Shown: positions 32,887 to 42,290, counted from the stretch's first letter. The stretch is 64,000 bases of DNA from CAZUMW01 sp964621615 (GCA_964621615.1 CAZUMW010000011.1:1-64000), one strand, 5' to 3'. A program made the numbers and translations. The notes: generated from the letters alone by a model not told the origin.

Positions 32887-33653
32887 CGGCGTCAACCTTT
32901 TCACGAATCGCTGCAGCGGCGCTGCTTATCTGTGCGGCTGTGCTGGTAATGCCGTCAGCAGGAGGCGCGCAATCCATACCGGTTCCGAGCATCCGTATCG
33001 GCGTTGACAGCTCCGAAAACCCACAGGATGTTGCGCAGACGCTTCAGATTGTTTTTGTTTTAACCATTCTCGCTCTGGCCCCCTCTATTTTAATTATGAT
33101 GACGTCTTTTACGCGTATCATAATCGTATTTTCTTTTCTCAGGCATGCGCTGCATACACAGCAAATGCCGTCAAATCAGATACTTGTGGGCATGGCTCTT
33201 TTTCTTACCTTTTACATCATGATGCCTGTGTGGCAGACGATAAACAACACGGCGCTTCAGCCGTATTTGAATGAGGACATCAGCTTTCAGGAGGCGCTAG
33301 AGCGAACCTCCACGCCGCTGCGGTCCTTTATGCTCAAGCAGACGCGGGAAAAGGATCTGGCGCTTATGGTTTCGATGACTGAGGGCAGCAGGCCTGATTC
33401 CCCTGCGGATGTACCGATGACAACACTTATTCCTGCTTTTATGGTCAGTGAGGTAACAACTGCTTTTTCTGTGGGCTTCATTATTTTTATACCGTTTCTG
33501 ATTATTGATATGGTTGTGGCCTGTGTCCTGCTGTCAATGGGTATGATGATGCTGCCGCCGGTTATGATTTCGCTTCCCTTTAAGCTGCTATTGTTTGTGC
33601 TTGTTGATGGATGGAGCCTTCTTATCGGATCTGTCATAAAGAGCTTTCATTAA
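32883..33653 (+). CDS. fliP: Flagellar biosynthesis protein FliP
   Basis: FliP forms the core of the type III export gate with FliQ and FliR. The 256-residue protein starts with a cleavable signal peptide ending near PSAGGA. FliP signatures include LALAPSILIMMTSFTRIIIVFSFLRHALHTQQMPSNQI, and TTLIPAFMVSEVTTAFSVGFIIFIPFLIIDMVVA with VLLSMGMMMLPPVMISLPFKLLLFVLVDGW. All hallmark segments are intact. Confidence 0.96.
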   Translation: MTASTFSRIAAAALLICAAVLVMPSAGGAQSIPVPSIRIGVDSSENPQDVAQTLQIVFVLTILALAPSILIMMTSFTRIIIVFSFLRHALHTQQMPSNQILVGMALFLTFYIMMPVWQTINNTALQPYLNEDISFQEALERTSTPLRSFMLKQTREKDLALMVSMTEGSRPDSPADVPMTTLIPAFMVSEVTTAFSVGFIIFIPFLIIDMVVACVLLSMGMMMLPPVMISLPFKLLLFVLVDGWSLLIGSVIKSFH

Positions 33654-33697
33654 CGTGACTTTATGTAAACTGCACTGCATAGTATGGGGAAAACACC

Positions 33698-33967
33698 GTG
33701 ACACCTGATTTTGTCATAAGCCTCGGCAAGGAAGCAATATGGATGGTTTTACTTATCGGAGCCCCGATGCTTGGGTTCGGTATGGTCGTTGGCATAGTGA
33801 TAGCTGTTTTGCAGTCGGCAACGCAAATACAGGAAATGACCCTGACATTTGTGCCGAAAATTATCGCTGTTTTTTTTGCGCTTCTTTTGTTTTTCCCCTG
33901 GATTGTCAGAACAATCGTCGAGTTTACAGAACGGCTTTTCAACAACATTCCATTTTATGTCGGGTGA
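33698..33967 (+). CDS. fliQ: Flagellar biosynthesis protein FliQ
   Basis: 89 residues, two transmembrane helices, GTG start at 33698. Typical FliQ sequence: AIWMVLLIGAPMLGFGMVVGIVIAVLQSATQIQEMTLTFVPKI then FLPWIVRTI. It is a component of the export gate and lies between fliP and fliR, the usual order. Confidence 0.95.
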   Translation: MTPDFVISLGKEAIWMVLLIGAPMLGFGMVVGIVIAVLQSATQIQEMTLTFVPKIIAVFFALLLFFPWIVRTIVEFTERLFNNIPFYVG

Positions 33968-34014
33968 GTTCCTTCTGGGTCTAGGCAGGTAATTTGCCCA
34001 TTAATTAACCGTGC

Positions 34015-34794
34015 ATGCAGCTGCCCTTTAGCATTGAACAAGTTGAAACGTTTGCGATGATATTCATACGCACCGGAGCGATAATTTTTTCGGTTCCGGT
34101 GTTCGGGGCAAGCGACGTGCCGAAAACAGCAAAGATCGGGCTTGCCCTGTCGATTGCCTGGATTGTTTTCCCGTCAATACGCGTACCGCCCGAGCTTGAT
34201 TCAGCTCACATTTATTATTTTATTCCTGCCATTATTTCTGAAATGATAATCGGTTTTGCGATCGGGTTTGCATGCAGGCTTTTTTTTGAAGGGGTGCAGC
34301 TCGGCGGGCAGCTCATCGGGTTCCAAATGGGGTTTGGAATTGTGAACGTCATAGATCCAATCACAGGTGCCAATTTTTCAATCATTGCGCAGGTCCAGAA
34401 CCTTTTTGCGACGCTTCTTTTCCTTGCGCTTGGAATGCATTACTGGTTTTTCAAGGCTATTGCCCTGAGCTTTGAAAAAATCCCGCTATTTCACTGCTAT
34501 GTGAGCGATGATTTGTGGCGTTGGATAATTGATGTTTCATCAATAATGTTTGTTATTGGTGTGAAAGTTGCAGCACCTATAATGGCGGTGCTGCTGTTTA
34601 CATCGCTGGGGCTGGGTATGCTTACAAAGGCAGTTCCCCGCATGAGGGTTTTTATCGTTATGTTTCCGCTTAAAATATCTCTGGGGCTATTTGCCGTCGG
34701 TTTTTCAATGCCCATGTTTGGCTACGTAATGAAAAAAAATTTTTTGAATTTAAGGGTTTATATTGAAACAATTCTGACACTGGCCTCCTCCTAG
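34015..34794 (+). CDS. fliR: Flagellar biosynthesis protein FliR
   Basis: 259 residues with about six transmembrane segments. FliR features visible: an early RTGAIIFSVPVFG segment, then EMIIGFAIGFACRLFFEGVQLGGQLIGFQMGFGIVNVIDPITGANFSII, and the terminal IVMFPLKISLGLFAVGFSMP. FliR completes the FliPQR gate. The 247-bp region after it, where flhB would usually follow closely, contains a palindrome-rich insertion. Confidence 0.95.
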   Translation: MQLPFSIEQVETFAMIFIRTGAIIFSVPVFGASDVPKTAKIGLALSIAWIVFPSIRVPPELDSAHIYYFIPAIISEMIIGFAIGFACRLFFEGVQLGGQLIGFQMGFGIVNVIDPITGANFSIIAQVQNLFATLLFLALGMHYWFFKAIALSFEKIPLFHCYVSDDLWRWIIDVSSIMFVIGVKVAAPIMAVLLFTSLGLGMLTKAVPRMRVFIVMFPLKISLGLFAVGFSMPMFGYVMKKNFLNLRVYIETILTLASS

Positions 34795-34837
34795 AGCGTT
34801 CTGCACGCCGAGAGGGTCAATGATTTTATTGTCTCCT

Positions 34838-35005
34838 TCGGGGTTTAAAACCCTCGCCTTTAGGCGAAGAATGATTATTGGCTCAGAACTTGCTGTTCAT
34901 ATAGGGTGCTTACCCTCAGGAGAATTTTTGTAGTTATGTGTTTTTCCTTTAGCCCGCTTCAGCGGGAAACTGAATCCACCGGCTTGTAGCCGGTGGTAGT
35001 TCAAT
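34838..35005. mobile_element. Small palindrome-rich insertion (PATE/MITE-like, IS200/IS605-type ends)
   Basis: Between fliR and flhB lie GGGTTTAAAACCC (34841-34853), CGCCTTTAGGCG (34855-34866), CCCGCTTCAGCGGG (34953-34966) and CCACCGGCTTGTAGCCGGTGG (34976-34996), followed by TAGTTCAATTAC. Stacked hairpins followed by such a tail resemble the subterminal hairpins of IS200/IS605-family elements and their non-autonomous relatives. No transposase frame is present. TATAGGGTGCT is repeated at 34900-34910 and 35028-35038, beside flhB, suggesting a rearranged junction. Confidence 0.5.
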
Positions 35006-35041
35006 TACAGCAGGCACAGCAGAGCTGTATAGGGTGCTATT

Positions 35042-36124
35042 ATGGCAAAGGAAGGGCCCGACGGCCAGGAGAAAACAGAGCAACCAACTGAGAAGCGGCG
35101 CGGCAAAGCGCGGCAGGAAGGTCAGGTTGCCCGCAGTCAGGATGTCAATTTTGTAGCCATCCTGATTGCCGCGCTTATATATTTTGCGCTTCGTGGCTCA
35201 GATATGATAAACAGCCTGCGGCTGTTTATAAAAAAAATACTGGTCTCTTTTGTGGGGCTTGAAATCACCCCGATTACAGTTACCAATATCGCGCGTGAAG
35301 TGCTTCAGGAAATGATGTTTATTCTGATGCCGTTCATGCTGTTGCTGTTTGCCGTGTCAATTATTATAAACATATTTCAATTCGGCTTTTTGTTTACAAC
35401 AAAACCTTTTGTTCCGAAGCTTGACAAATTTAACGTGGTTAAGGGCATTAAGCGCCTGTTCGGCATATCAAAGCTGTTTGATATCGTTAAGTCAGTAGCA
35501 AAGCTGATTGTTATCGCTGCAGTCCCTTTTATTATTATTCGCAACCGCCTTGATGAGCTTCCGCTTGTAATGGACATGCATACGTGGAGCATTATGGCAT
35601 ATATCGGTAAGATCATGCTTGTGATCTCATTTTATGTAAGCATTGTCATGGTGCTTATTGCAATTATAGATTTTGTTTTCCAGAAGTGGAAACACAACAG
35701 AGATCTTATGATGTCCAAGCAGGAGGTTAAAGACGAGCGAAAGCAGTCAGAGGGTGATCCGAAAGTCAAGGAGCGAATACGGCGCCTTCAGATTGAAAAT
35801 TTACGTAAAGCGATGATGGAGCAGGTGCCGGACGCAGATGTTGTTATAACAAACCCTATTCACTATGCAATTGCACTCAAATATGACCGCGACAAAATGG
35901 ATGCGCCGAAAGTCATCGCAAAGGGTGCCCGAAAGCTGGCTCAGAAAATAGTTTCAATTGCACGCGAGCACAATGTGCCGGTCATCGAGAATCGCCCTCT
36001 GGCTCAATCTTTGTACAAAATGGTCGATGTCGGCGATCTGATTCCTGAATCTCTTTATAAGGCGGTTGCTGAGGTGCTGGCCTATGTTTACCGCCAGAGC
36101 GGCGGCGCACGGGCTGCCGGATAA
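35042..36124 (+). CDS. flhB: Flagellar biosynthesis protein FlhB
   Basis: FlhB controls substrate switching of the flagellar export apparatus. The 360-residue protein starts with the cytoplasmic TEQPTEKRRGKARQEGQVARSQ signature. Four transmembrane helices follow (about 35-50, 85-118, 145-165, 185-213) before the C-terminal domain. The autocleavage site reads N-P-I-H (271-274) where most FlhB have N-P-T-H. The remaining motif DADVVITNPIHYAIALKYD and the end PESLYKAVAEVLAYVY are typical. Cleavage between Asn and Pro should still be possible. It follows the palindrome-rich insertion. Confidence 0.95.
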   Translation: MAKEGPDGQEKTEQPTEKRRGKARQEGQVARSQDVNFVAILIAALIYFALRGSDMINSLRLFIKKILVSFVGLEITPITVTNIAREVLQEMMFILMPFMLLLFAVSIIINIFQFGFLFTTKPFVPKLDKFNVVKGIKRLFGISKLFDIVKSVAKLIVIAAVPFIIIRNRLDELPLVMDMHTWSIMAYIGKIMLVISFYVSIVMVLIAIIDFVFQKWKHNRDLMMSKQEVKDERKQSEGDPKVKERIRRLQIENLRKAMMEQVPDADVVITNPIHYAIALKYDRDKMDAPKVIAKGARKLAQKIVSIAREHNVPVIENRPLAQSLYKMVDVGDLIPESLYKAVAEVLAYVYRQSGGARAAG

Positions 36125-36162
36125 TCTAACGATAGATGTTTCGCACAAAGGGAAGATAATTC

Positions 36163-38250
36163 ATGGAAACAGCAGCACGAACAACAAGGCTGCAGATATT
36201 TGCAAAAAACAGCGACATTCTGGTATCGATCGGGGTGATAGCTGTCCTGATCATCATGATTCTCCCCCTGCCAACCTGGCTTCTTGATATTCTGCTGTCC
36301 TGCAATATAACATTTTCGATTATCGTTCTGCTTGTGAGTATGTATGTTGTAAATGCCCTCGATATTTCCATTTTCCCGTCACTGCTTCTGCTCACAACAC
36401 TATTCAGGCTTGCGCTTAACATATGCTCAACGCGACTTATTCTGTTAAACGGAGATCAGGGATACGGCGCAGCAGGTCAGGTGATAAAAGCTTTCGGGCA
36501 TTTTGTTGTCGGAGGTAATTATGTTGTCGGTATTGTGGTGTTTGCCATACTGGTCATCATCAATTTTGTTGTTATAACAAAAGGAGCAGGACGAATAGCG
36601 GAAGTTGCAGCGCGGTTTACCCTTGATGCGATGCCGGGCAAGCAGATGAGCATAGACGCCGATTTGAACAATGGTCTGATAGATGAATCGGAAGCGCGGG
36701 AAAAGCGGGATTCCCTGCAAAAAGAGTCGGATTTTTACGGCGCAATGGATGGTGCCAGTAAATTTGTGCGCGGAGATGCAACGGCAGGAATTATAATTAC
36801 ATTTGTCAATATAATCGGCGGCCTTGTGATCGGTGTTTTACAGAAGGATATGAGCTTTGCAACGGCGGCACAGACCTATACGCTTCTGACAGTCGGCGAC
36901 GGTCTGGTAAGCCAGATCCCCGCTCTTGTTATTTCCACCGCAGCTGGTATTATAGTTTCGCGTGCCGCGTCCGACGGACATATGGGAACCCAGATGTTTT
37001 CACAGCTGACCCTGCACCCTAGAGCATTTGGTACCGCCTCAGCAGTGCTCGCGTTTTTCGGTTTTGTCCCCGGCCTGCCAACGTTTCCTTTTCTTGTGCT
37101 TGCTTCACTTGCTGCATTCGTATGCTATGTAATGCGTCAGGATCACAAAGCAAAGGAAGCCCCGCCGCCTGAAGATGAAGCAAAAGCTGTTGAGCCCGCT
37201 GAACATGTTGAGTCCCTCCTTGACGTTGACGATCTGGCTCTTGAAGTCGGGTATGGGCTTATCCGCCTTGTGGATAAGTCTCAGGGCGGTGATCTGCTTG
37301 AGCGGATACGATCAATACGTCGGCAGTTTGCCGTCGATATGGGCGTAATCGTTCCCCCGATTCACATACGTGATAACCTGCAGCTCGGGCCCAATCAGTA
37401 CTCTTTTATGGTCCGGGGGATCGAGGTGAACCGGGGCGAAATTATGCCGGACCACTCACTGGCGATGGAGTCGGGTATTGTTGAACAAAAAATCGATGGA
37501 ATTCCAACAACTGAACCCGCTTTTGGCCTGCCGGCATTATGGATAACTCAGGACAAAACAGAAAAAGCTCAGATGTTCGGATACACGGTTGTCGACCCCT
37601 CGACCGTTCTTGCAACGCATCTTTCAGAGCTGCTTAAAGGTCATATTCATGAAATTATCGGACGCGAAGAGGTGCAGGCACTGCTGGATAAGGTTTCAGA
37701 AAAGCATCCCAAGCTTGTTGAAGAGCTTGTTCCCAATCTTCTTTCTCTGGGGGATGTTCAAAAAGTGCTGCAGAACATGCTCCGCGAGCGGGTTTCAATA
37801 CGCAATCTGCCTTCAATACTTGAAGCGCTGGCAGATTATGCTCCCTCAACCAAAAACATTGACATTCTGACAGAATATGCGCGGCAGTCGCTTAGCAGAA
37901 ACATTACACGGCAGTACCTGTCTGAAGACGGAACGCTCTATGTTATGACTATCGATCCGGCGATAGAGGATATGCTTACCAAGGCCATTCAGCATACCGA
38001 TCGTGAATCATATCTTTCTATTGACCCAAACAATGCACAGAAAATCATCAGCAATATTGAAAAGAAATCTAAAAAGTTTGAATCAACGCAGTCGATTCCG
38101 GTCCTGCTTTGCTCTCCTGCCGTGCGTATGAATTTGAAAAAGCTTACGGAGCGGTTTATGCCGCAGCTGGTCGTGCTCTCACATAGTGAAATTGATCCGA
38201 ATCTAAATATCAAAAATATCGGTATGGTAACGCTTAACAATGCAACTTAA
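36163..38250 (+). CDS. flhA: Flagellar biosynthesis protein FlhA
   Basis: FlhA is the large nine-ring export-gate protein. 695 residues, full length. Eight N-terminal transmembrane segments are present, including SIFPSLLLLTTLFRLALNICSTRLIL (FHIPEP domain motif) and KGAGRIAEVAARFTLDAMPGKQMSIDADLNNGLIDE. The cytoplasmic domain (from about 345) contains DLALEVGYGLIRLVD and HLSELLKGHIHEIIGREEVQALLD. It overlaps flhF by 11 bp. Confidence 0.97.
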   Translation: METAARTTRLQIFAKNSDILVSIGVIAVLIIMILPLPTWLLDILLSCNITFSIIVLLVSMYVVNALDISIFPSLLLLTTLFRLALNICSTRLILLNGDQGYGAAGQVIKAFGHFVVGGNYVVGIVVFAILVIINFVVITKGAGRIAEVAARFTLDAMPGKQMSIDADLNNGLIDESEAREKRDSLQKESDFYGAMDGASKFVRGDATAGIIITFVNIIGGLVIGVLQKDMSFATAAQTYTLLTVGDGLVSQIPALVISTAAGIIVSRAASDGHMGTQMFSQLTLHPRAFGTASAVLAFFGFVPGLPTFPFLVLASLAAFVCYVMRQDHKAKEAPPPEDEAKAVEPAEHVESLLDVDDLALEVGYGLIRLVDKSQGGDLLERIRSIRRQFAVDMGVIVPPIHIRDNLQLGPNQYSFMVRGIEVNRGEIMPDHSLAMESGIVEQKIDGIPTTEPAFGLPALWITQDKTEKAQMFGYTVVDPSTVLATHLSELLKGHIHEIIGREEVQALLDKVSEKHPKLVEELVPNLLSLGDVQKVLQNMLRERVSIRNLPSILEALADYAPSTKNIDILTEYARQSLSRNITRQYLSEDGTLYVMTIDPAIEDMLTKAIQHTDRESYLSIDPNNAQKIISNIEKKSKKFESTQSIPVLLCSPAVRMNLKKLTERFMPQLVVLSHSEIDPNLNIKNIGMVTLNNAT

Positions 38251-39352
38251 AAGATATGAAGCCTCAACCGTTAATGAAGCGTTTCAGCGTATAAAGGCCG
38301 AGCTCGGAAGTGATGCCGTTATCTTCTCGACAAGAACCATCGGCTCACGGACAGGACAGCGCACCGCCGCCCGACGGGTTGAGGTAATAGCCGCTGTCGA
38401 GCGGTCCGGAGCTAATAGTTTGCATTCACCATCAAAGGAATGTATGATAAAGCAAAGCACAGCAGACGCAGCAGACGCAACAACAGCTGACACCTCTTTT
38501 TCATATCCGGCAGCAAATTCCGGAGAGCGCCCGGAGCAAAACGCAGCAGATATAAAAGGTGCAGGTCAGTCGCGTTCTGAGTTTGAGCCTTATTTCCATG
38601 AGATGGTTCGTGCAGGCTTTGAGGATAAAACCGCCTGGTACCTGATCGGAGAGGCGTGCAGCGACTATAAAAGGTCGCATAAATCAACATCGCTGCAAAC
38701 AGTTTTGCTCAGAAAAATTGCTGAATATCTGCCCGCTTCAGCGCCTCTAAGAGTCAGCGCCGGCAGCTGTAAGGCAGTAGCATTAATCGGGCCGACAGGA
38801 GTCGGCAAAACAACTACGCTTGCCAAATTAGCAGCTCAGTTTTCGCTTGTGCAGAAAGCGCGTGTGAAAATTGTGACATTTGATACCTATAGGATAGCTG
38901 CGGTTGAGCAGCTCAAAGTATACGGCAGAATAATGTCGATTCCCGTTGAAGTGGCGACGTCGACGGAAGAGCTCTCAGCACAGCTTAACGCCGGTGGCAC
39001 GGACCTTGTTTTGATCGATACGGCCGGTATAAATTACAAGTCAAAAGACAGTATACACGATCTGTTGCATATATTCTCAACATTCCCGCAGATTGAGTCT
39101 CATCTTGTCCTAAGCGCAACCTCATCGGATACGGTGCTGAGAGGGGCATTCAGACATTTTGCCGAAGCGCGGGCTGACCGCTTGATTTTATCAAAAGTTG
39201 ATGAGTGCTTTCTGTTCGGCAGCATGTATGATTTTATTATATCAGCAAATCTGCCGGTTTCTTATATTACGACCGGACAGCGGGTACCCGAAGACCTTGA
39301 GCAGGCGTCTGCCTACACGCTTGCCCGGATGTTTTTAAAGGGCTATAATTAA
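38240..39352 (+). CDS. flhF: Flagellar GTPase FlhF
   Basis: FlhF is a SRP-type GTPase that sets flagellar pole and number. The N-terminal segment MQLKRYEASTVNEAFQRIKAELG is the B domain start. A variable linker (about 70-120, Ala/Asp rich) follows. The NG domain has GPTGVGKTTTLAKLAA (G1), the DTYRIAAVEQLKVY and LVLIDTAG motifs, and the C-terminal FITTGQRVPEDLEQA-like VSYITTGQRVPEDLE. 370 residues. Together with flhG it implies polar flagellation. Confidence 0.95.
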   Translation: MQLKRYEASTVNEAFQRIKAELGSDAVIFSTRTIGSRTGQRTAARRVEVIAAVERSGANSLHSPSKECMIKQSTADAADATTADTSFSYPAANSGERPEQNAADIKGAGQSRSEFEPYFHEMVRAGFEDKTAWYLIGEACSDYKRSHKSTSLQTVLLRKIAEYLPASAPLRVSAGSCKAVALIGPTGVGKTTTLAKLAAQFSLVQKARVKIVTFDTYRIAAVEQLKVYGRIMSIPVEVATSTEELSAQLNAGGTDLVLIDTAGINYKSKDSIHDLLHIFSTFPQIESHLVLSATSSDTVLRGAFRHFAEARADRLILSKVDECFLFGSMYDFIISANLPVSYITTGQRVPEDLEQASAYTLARMFLKGYN

Positions 39353-39453
39353 AAGTTATCATGTGCCGATGGTACTAGTACACGTATGAGTGGAACTGAT
39401 AAGACGTGAAAGCAGGTAATTCAAAAAAACTATTAATGAGCGGAGGTGACAGG

Positions 39454-40365
39454 TTGGATCAGACAAAAAAACCGGATCAGGCTTCCTCGCTGCGAAACAT
39501 GACTTCGGGAAAATATGAAAATGAACATGAGCATGAGCATGAGCATCGCCCGTCCCGGTCTGTCCCCCGTGTCATATCGTTTACCAGCGGAAAAGGTGGG
39601 GTGGGGAAAACGAATATCGTTTCAAACCTTGCCTATATACTGAGTGAAATGGGGAAAAGTGTATTTGTGCTTGATGCAGATATCGGGCTGGCGAATATCG
39701 ATGTATTGCTCGGACTTGCACCAGAATATAATCTGCAGCATGTATTTGCCGGCCAAAAAAATCTGAGCGACATCGTTGTAGAGGGCCCCGGCGGCATTAA
39801 AATTTTACCGGCAAGCTCCGGCGTGCAGGAGCTCTCGGAGCTGACGCACGATCAGAAAAGGTTTTTGCTGTCAGAATTCGGATCTATTACCGAGGATCTC
39901 GACTTTTTTCTTATTGATACGGGCGCCGGCATATCATCAAATGTCATGTATTTTAATATGGCGGCCCGCGAAAAAAATGTTGTTGTGACCCCTGAGCCGA
40001 CATCAATCACCGACGCCTATGCCATAATGAAAGTAATGTCTCAGAAACATTCCGTAACTAATTTTAATTTAATAGTAAACGCAACAAGCGGCGAACGGGA
40101 AGCGCTTGCACTGTATGAGAATCTGAGCTCTGTCGCAGACAAGTTCCTCAATATTTCGATTACATTTATCGGTTACATTTTGAACGATAAAAGGGTGCCG
40201 CAGGCAATACGGCACCAGCAGCCGGTGTCATTTCTTTATCCGAAAGCAGACGCAAGTATGTGTTTTGTTCAGCTTGCACAGAATATACTGAACGCAGCGC
40301 CGCCGTGTTCTCCTGAGGGAACGATAGGTTTCTTCTGGAACAGTATTTTTGAAGGTACAACATAG
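39454..40365 (+). CDS. flhG: MinD-like ATPase FlhG (FleN/YlxH)
   Basis: FlhG antagonises FlhF and limits flagellar number. The start is placed at TTG 39454, preceded by GGAGGTGACAGG; ATG 39436 and GTG 39406 in the same frame lack a ribosome site. About 303 residues. The deviant Walker A is FTSGKGGVGKTNIVSNLA, followed by LDADIGLANIDVLLGLAP and the FLIDTGAGISSNV Walker B region. The N-terminal 40 residues contain a Glu-His repeat (EHEHEHEH; DNA repeat GAGCAT at 39523-39546), which is variable in such proteins. It lies between flhF and fliA as in polar flagellates. Confidence 0.92.
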   Translation: MDQTKKPDQASSLRNMTSGKYENEHEHEHEHRPSRSVPRVISFTSGKGGVGKTNIVSNLAYILSEMGKSVFVLDADIGLANIDVLLGLAPEYNLQHVFAGQKNLSDIVVEGPGGIKILPASSGVQELSELTHDQKRFLLSEFGSITEDLDFFLIDTGAGISSNVMYFNMAAREKNVVVTPEPTSITDAYAIMKVMSQKHSVTNFNLIVNATSGEREALALYENLSSVADKFLNISITFIGYILNDKRVPQAIRHQQPVSFLYPKADASMCFVQLAQNILNAAPPCSPEGTIGFFWNSIFEGTT

Positions 40366-40378
40366 TACGGTACTGCTC

Positions 40379-41182
40379 ATGTATGATAAGCCAAAGCCCT
40401 TAGAAAAACATCATACCGCTTTTCTTAACAAGAACACAGCACGGGAGGAGACCAGTGGTGTAACGGAGGCAGAGCGTGAGGACATTATACTTCGATATGC
40501 ACCGCTTATAAAAATTATTGCCAACCGGCTGCTTATGCGTATGCCCCCTCAAATCGACATCAGCGACATTATCAATTCCGGTATTGTGGGCCTTATTGAT
40601 GCGATTGACAAATTTGACACATCAAAGGGCGTACAATTTAAAACGTATGCGGAGTTCCGTATACGCGGAGCCATTCTTGACAATCTGCGCGCCATGGATT
40701 GGGTTCCGCGTTCTGTGCGCAAAAATGCAACACGCCTTGAAAAGGCATATGCTGAAATTGAAAAAAAGCTGAATCGCCCGGGAACTGACGAGGAGATTGC
40801 CGAGGCGCTGAATATCGACCTTAATCAGTTTTATGATTTAGTGGCACAAGCCAGCGGCATTTCTCTTTTAAGCCTTGATATGCTCTCTCAGCATGAAGAC
40901 CCGCGGCTCAAGCTTATTGACTGCATTACCGACAGCGAATCAAATCCTTTTTTTCAGGTAAAGCAGTCTGAAATACAATCCATTATAGCCCGCGCCATCG
41001 AACAGCTGCCTGAAAAGGAAAAATGTATCGTATCTCTTTATTATTACGAAGATTTGACTATGAAAGAGATAAGCGCTGTGCTTGACCTTACCGAATCGAG
41101 AGTGTCTCAGCTGCACACTAAAGCAGTTATAAAGCTCCGGGTAAAGCTGCAGGAGCACCTTGACCTGCAGGGCGCTGATTAG
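40379..41182 (+). CDS. fliA: Flagellar sigma factor FliA (sigma-28)
   Basis: 267 residues from ATG 40379 (an upstream in-frame TTG overlaps flhG and lacks support). Sigma regions are visible: region 2 (DIINSGIVGLIDAIDKFDTSKGVQFKTYAEFRIRGAILDNLRAMDWVPRSVRKNA), region 3 (KLNRPGTDEEIAEAL), region 4 (EQLPEKEKCIVSLYYYEDLTMKEISAVLDLTESRVSQLHTKAVIKLR). FliA transcribes late flagellar and chemotaxis genes. Its position after flhG is conserved. The anti-sigma factor flgM is not in the window. Confidence 0.96.
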   Translation: MYDKPKPLEKHHTAFLNKNTAREETSGVTEAEREDIILRYAPLIKIIANRLLMRMPPQIDISDIINSGIVGLIDAIDKFDTSKGVQFKTYAEFRIRGAILDNLRAMDWVPRSVRKNATRLEKAYAEIEKKLNRPGTDEEIAEALNIDLNQFYDLVAQASGISLLSLDMLSQHEDPRLKLIDCITDSESNPFFQVKQSEIQSIIARAIEQLPEKEKCIVSLYYYEDLTMKEISAVLDLTESRVSQLHTKAVIKLRVKLQEHLDLQGAD

Positions 41183-41474
41183 CCGGCGGTAATATGACAT
41201 GAATGGTGTGTGGTGACGAAAAGACATCAATATGCGGGAAAGGCGGGAACAAAGAGCAATACGTGTGGACATTCCGTATGGATCCCGTCGGAATCAGCGC
41301 CCGGGCCCTATCCTATATTTTTGTATTACAGGAGAATTGAATCGATACTATGTTCGTATGAGCAAATGATTAGCGACACATCATATGAGGGCCGGGATAG
41401 ATCATGGTTCACCGGTTTTCATGCATTCCGAGCAGAGTGTTTTATCTGCAAGTACCATTGGCATGAGATAGCGT
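41183..41474. other. Intergenic stretch after fliA with a possible degenerate frame
   Basis: 292 bp without a confident gene. A 45-codon frame at 41232-41369 begins MRERREQRAIRVDIPYGSRR, with an RRxxR-type start as in PilZ c-di-GMP-binding domains, but the later D/NxSxxG motif is absent and no ribosome site precedes it. It might be a PilZ remnant. The promoter or read-through for the next gene would lie here. Confidence 0.35.
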
Positions 41475-42290
41475 ATGGCTGAAGATGAAAAAAATTCCTC
41501 AAGTGCCGATGTATCGGGGGGTGGGGAAAAAGTTCATATTGACGATGATGATATATTGGCAGAGCTTGGTCTTGCCGAGGATAATAAAGCTGAGCTTGAT
41601 TCTGAGGGTATACTTGAGAAAGAGGATACCAAAGAAAAGGCTCTTCTTGATAAAGACGGAATATTCAGTGAAGATGAGGCTATATCGGTAGAGTCTGAAC
41701 AGCCTGAAGCTGAAGAGGCTTCGGCAGCCGAGCAGCCGGCGGCCACGGCAGACGACACGCCGAAAGAGCCTTTTTTTAAAAAATATCAGGAACTTCCAGT
41801 ACGGCTAACTGCTTTTTTTCGTAGATTTCCCCTGAAAAAAACAGCATTTATCTGTTGCGGAACATTAATTCTTGTTCTTGGCGGGTGGATGCTTGCAAGC
41901 TCTATTTTCTTCTCTCCATCCAATGACCATGATCTGCTGCAGCCTGTAGTGCCGCAGCACCGGTCTGAGCGCGGTATCCGCGGAGATATATCACAGATTG
42001 CGCTCGAGCCCTTTCTGGTGCCGCTTGTTACGGGTGCAGATAATAGTGTACACTTTTTGCGGGTTTCGGTTATAATCGGCCTTGGATATGATGCGCCGAG
42101 CAACATGCAGCCGCTGCTAAAAAAGATGCGGCTTACAATATATGGATTCCTTGCGGAAAAAACACCTGAAAATTTTTCCGATGACACGCAGAAGCGTCAG
42201 ATAAAGCGGTCACTTGTTCATTTGCTTAATAAGGTACTGCAAAAAGACATTATTCGCAATGTGGATTTTCAGAGCGTATCTCTTGTGTAG
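41475..42290 (+). CDS. Second FliL-like protein with long acidic N-terminus
   Basis: 271 residues: a Glu/Asp/Ser-rich cytoplasmic region (1-98) with repeated ILxE/D blocks, a transmembrane helix (about 123-146), and a periplasmic domain that resembles FliL (ISQIALEPFLVPLVTGADNSVHFLRVSVIIGL ... KRQIKRSLVHLLNKVLQKDIIRNVDFQSVSLV). In FliL the C-terminal part is at the wall beside the motor. A second FliL copy may act in another stator or surface-sensing structure. It lies between fliA and the histidine-kinase-like gene, still in the flagellar cluster. Confidence 0.75.
   Translation: MAEDEKNSSSADVSGGGEKVHIDDDDILAELGLAEDNKAELDSEGILEKEDTKEKALLDKDGIFSEDEAISVESEQPEAEEASAAEQPAATADDTPKEPFFKKYQELPVRLTAFFRRFPLKKTAFICCGTLILVLGGWMLASSIFFSPSNDHDLLQPVVPQHRSERGIRGDISQIALEPFLVPLVTGADNSVHFLRVSVIIGLGYDAPSNMQPLLKKMRLTIYGFLAEKTPENFSDDTQKRQIKRSLVHLLNKVLQKDIIRNVDFQSVSLV

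Noticed and set aside
39523..39546. GAGCAT simple repeat
   Set aside because: It encodes the Glu-His tract of FlhG and is explained by that gene.
41232..41369. 45-codon frame starting with an RRxxR motif like PilZ
   Set aside because: It lacks the downstream PilZ motif and a ribosome site; listed only within the intergenic description.
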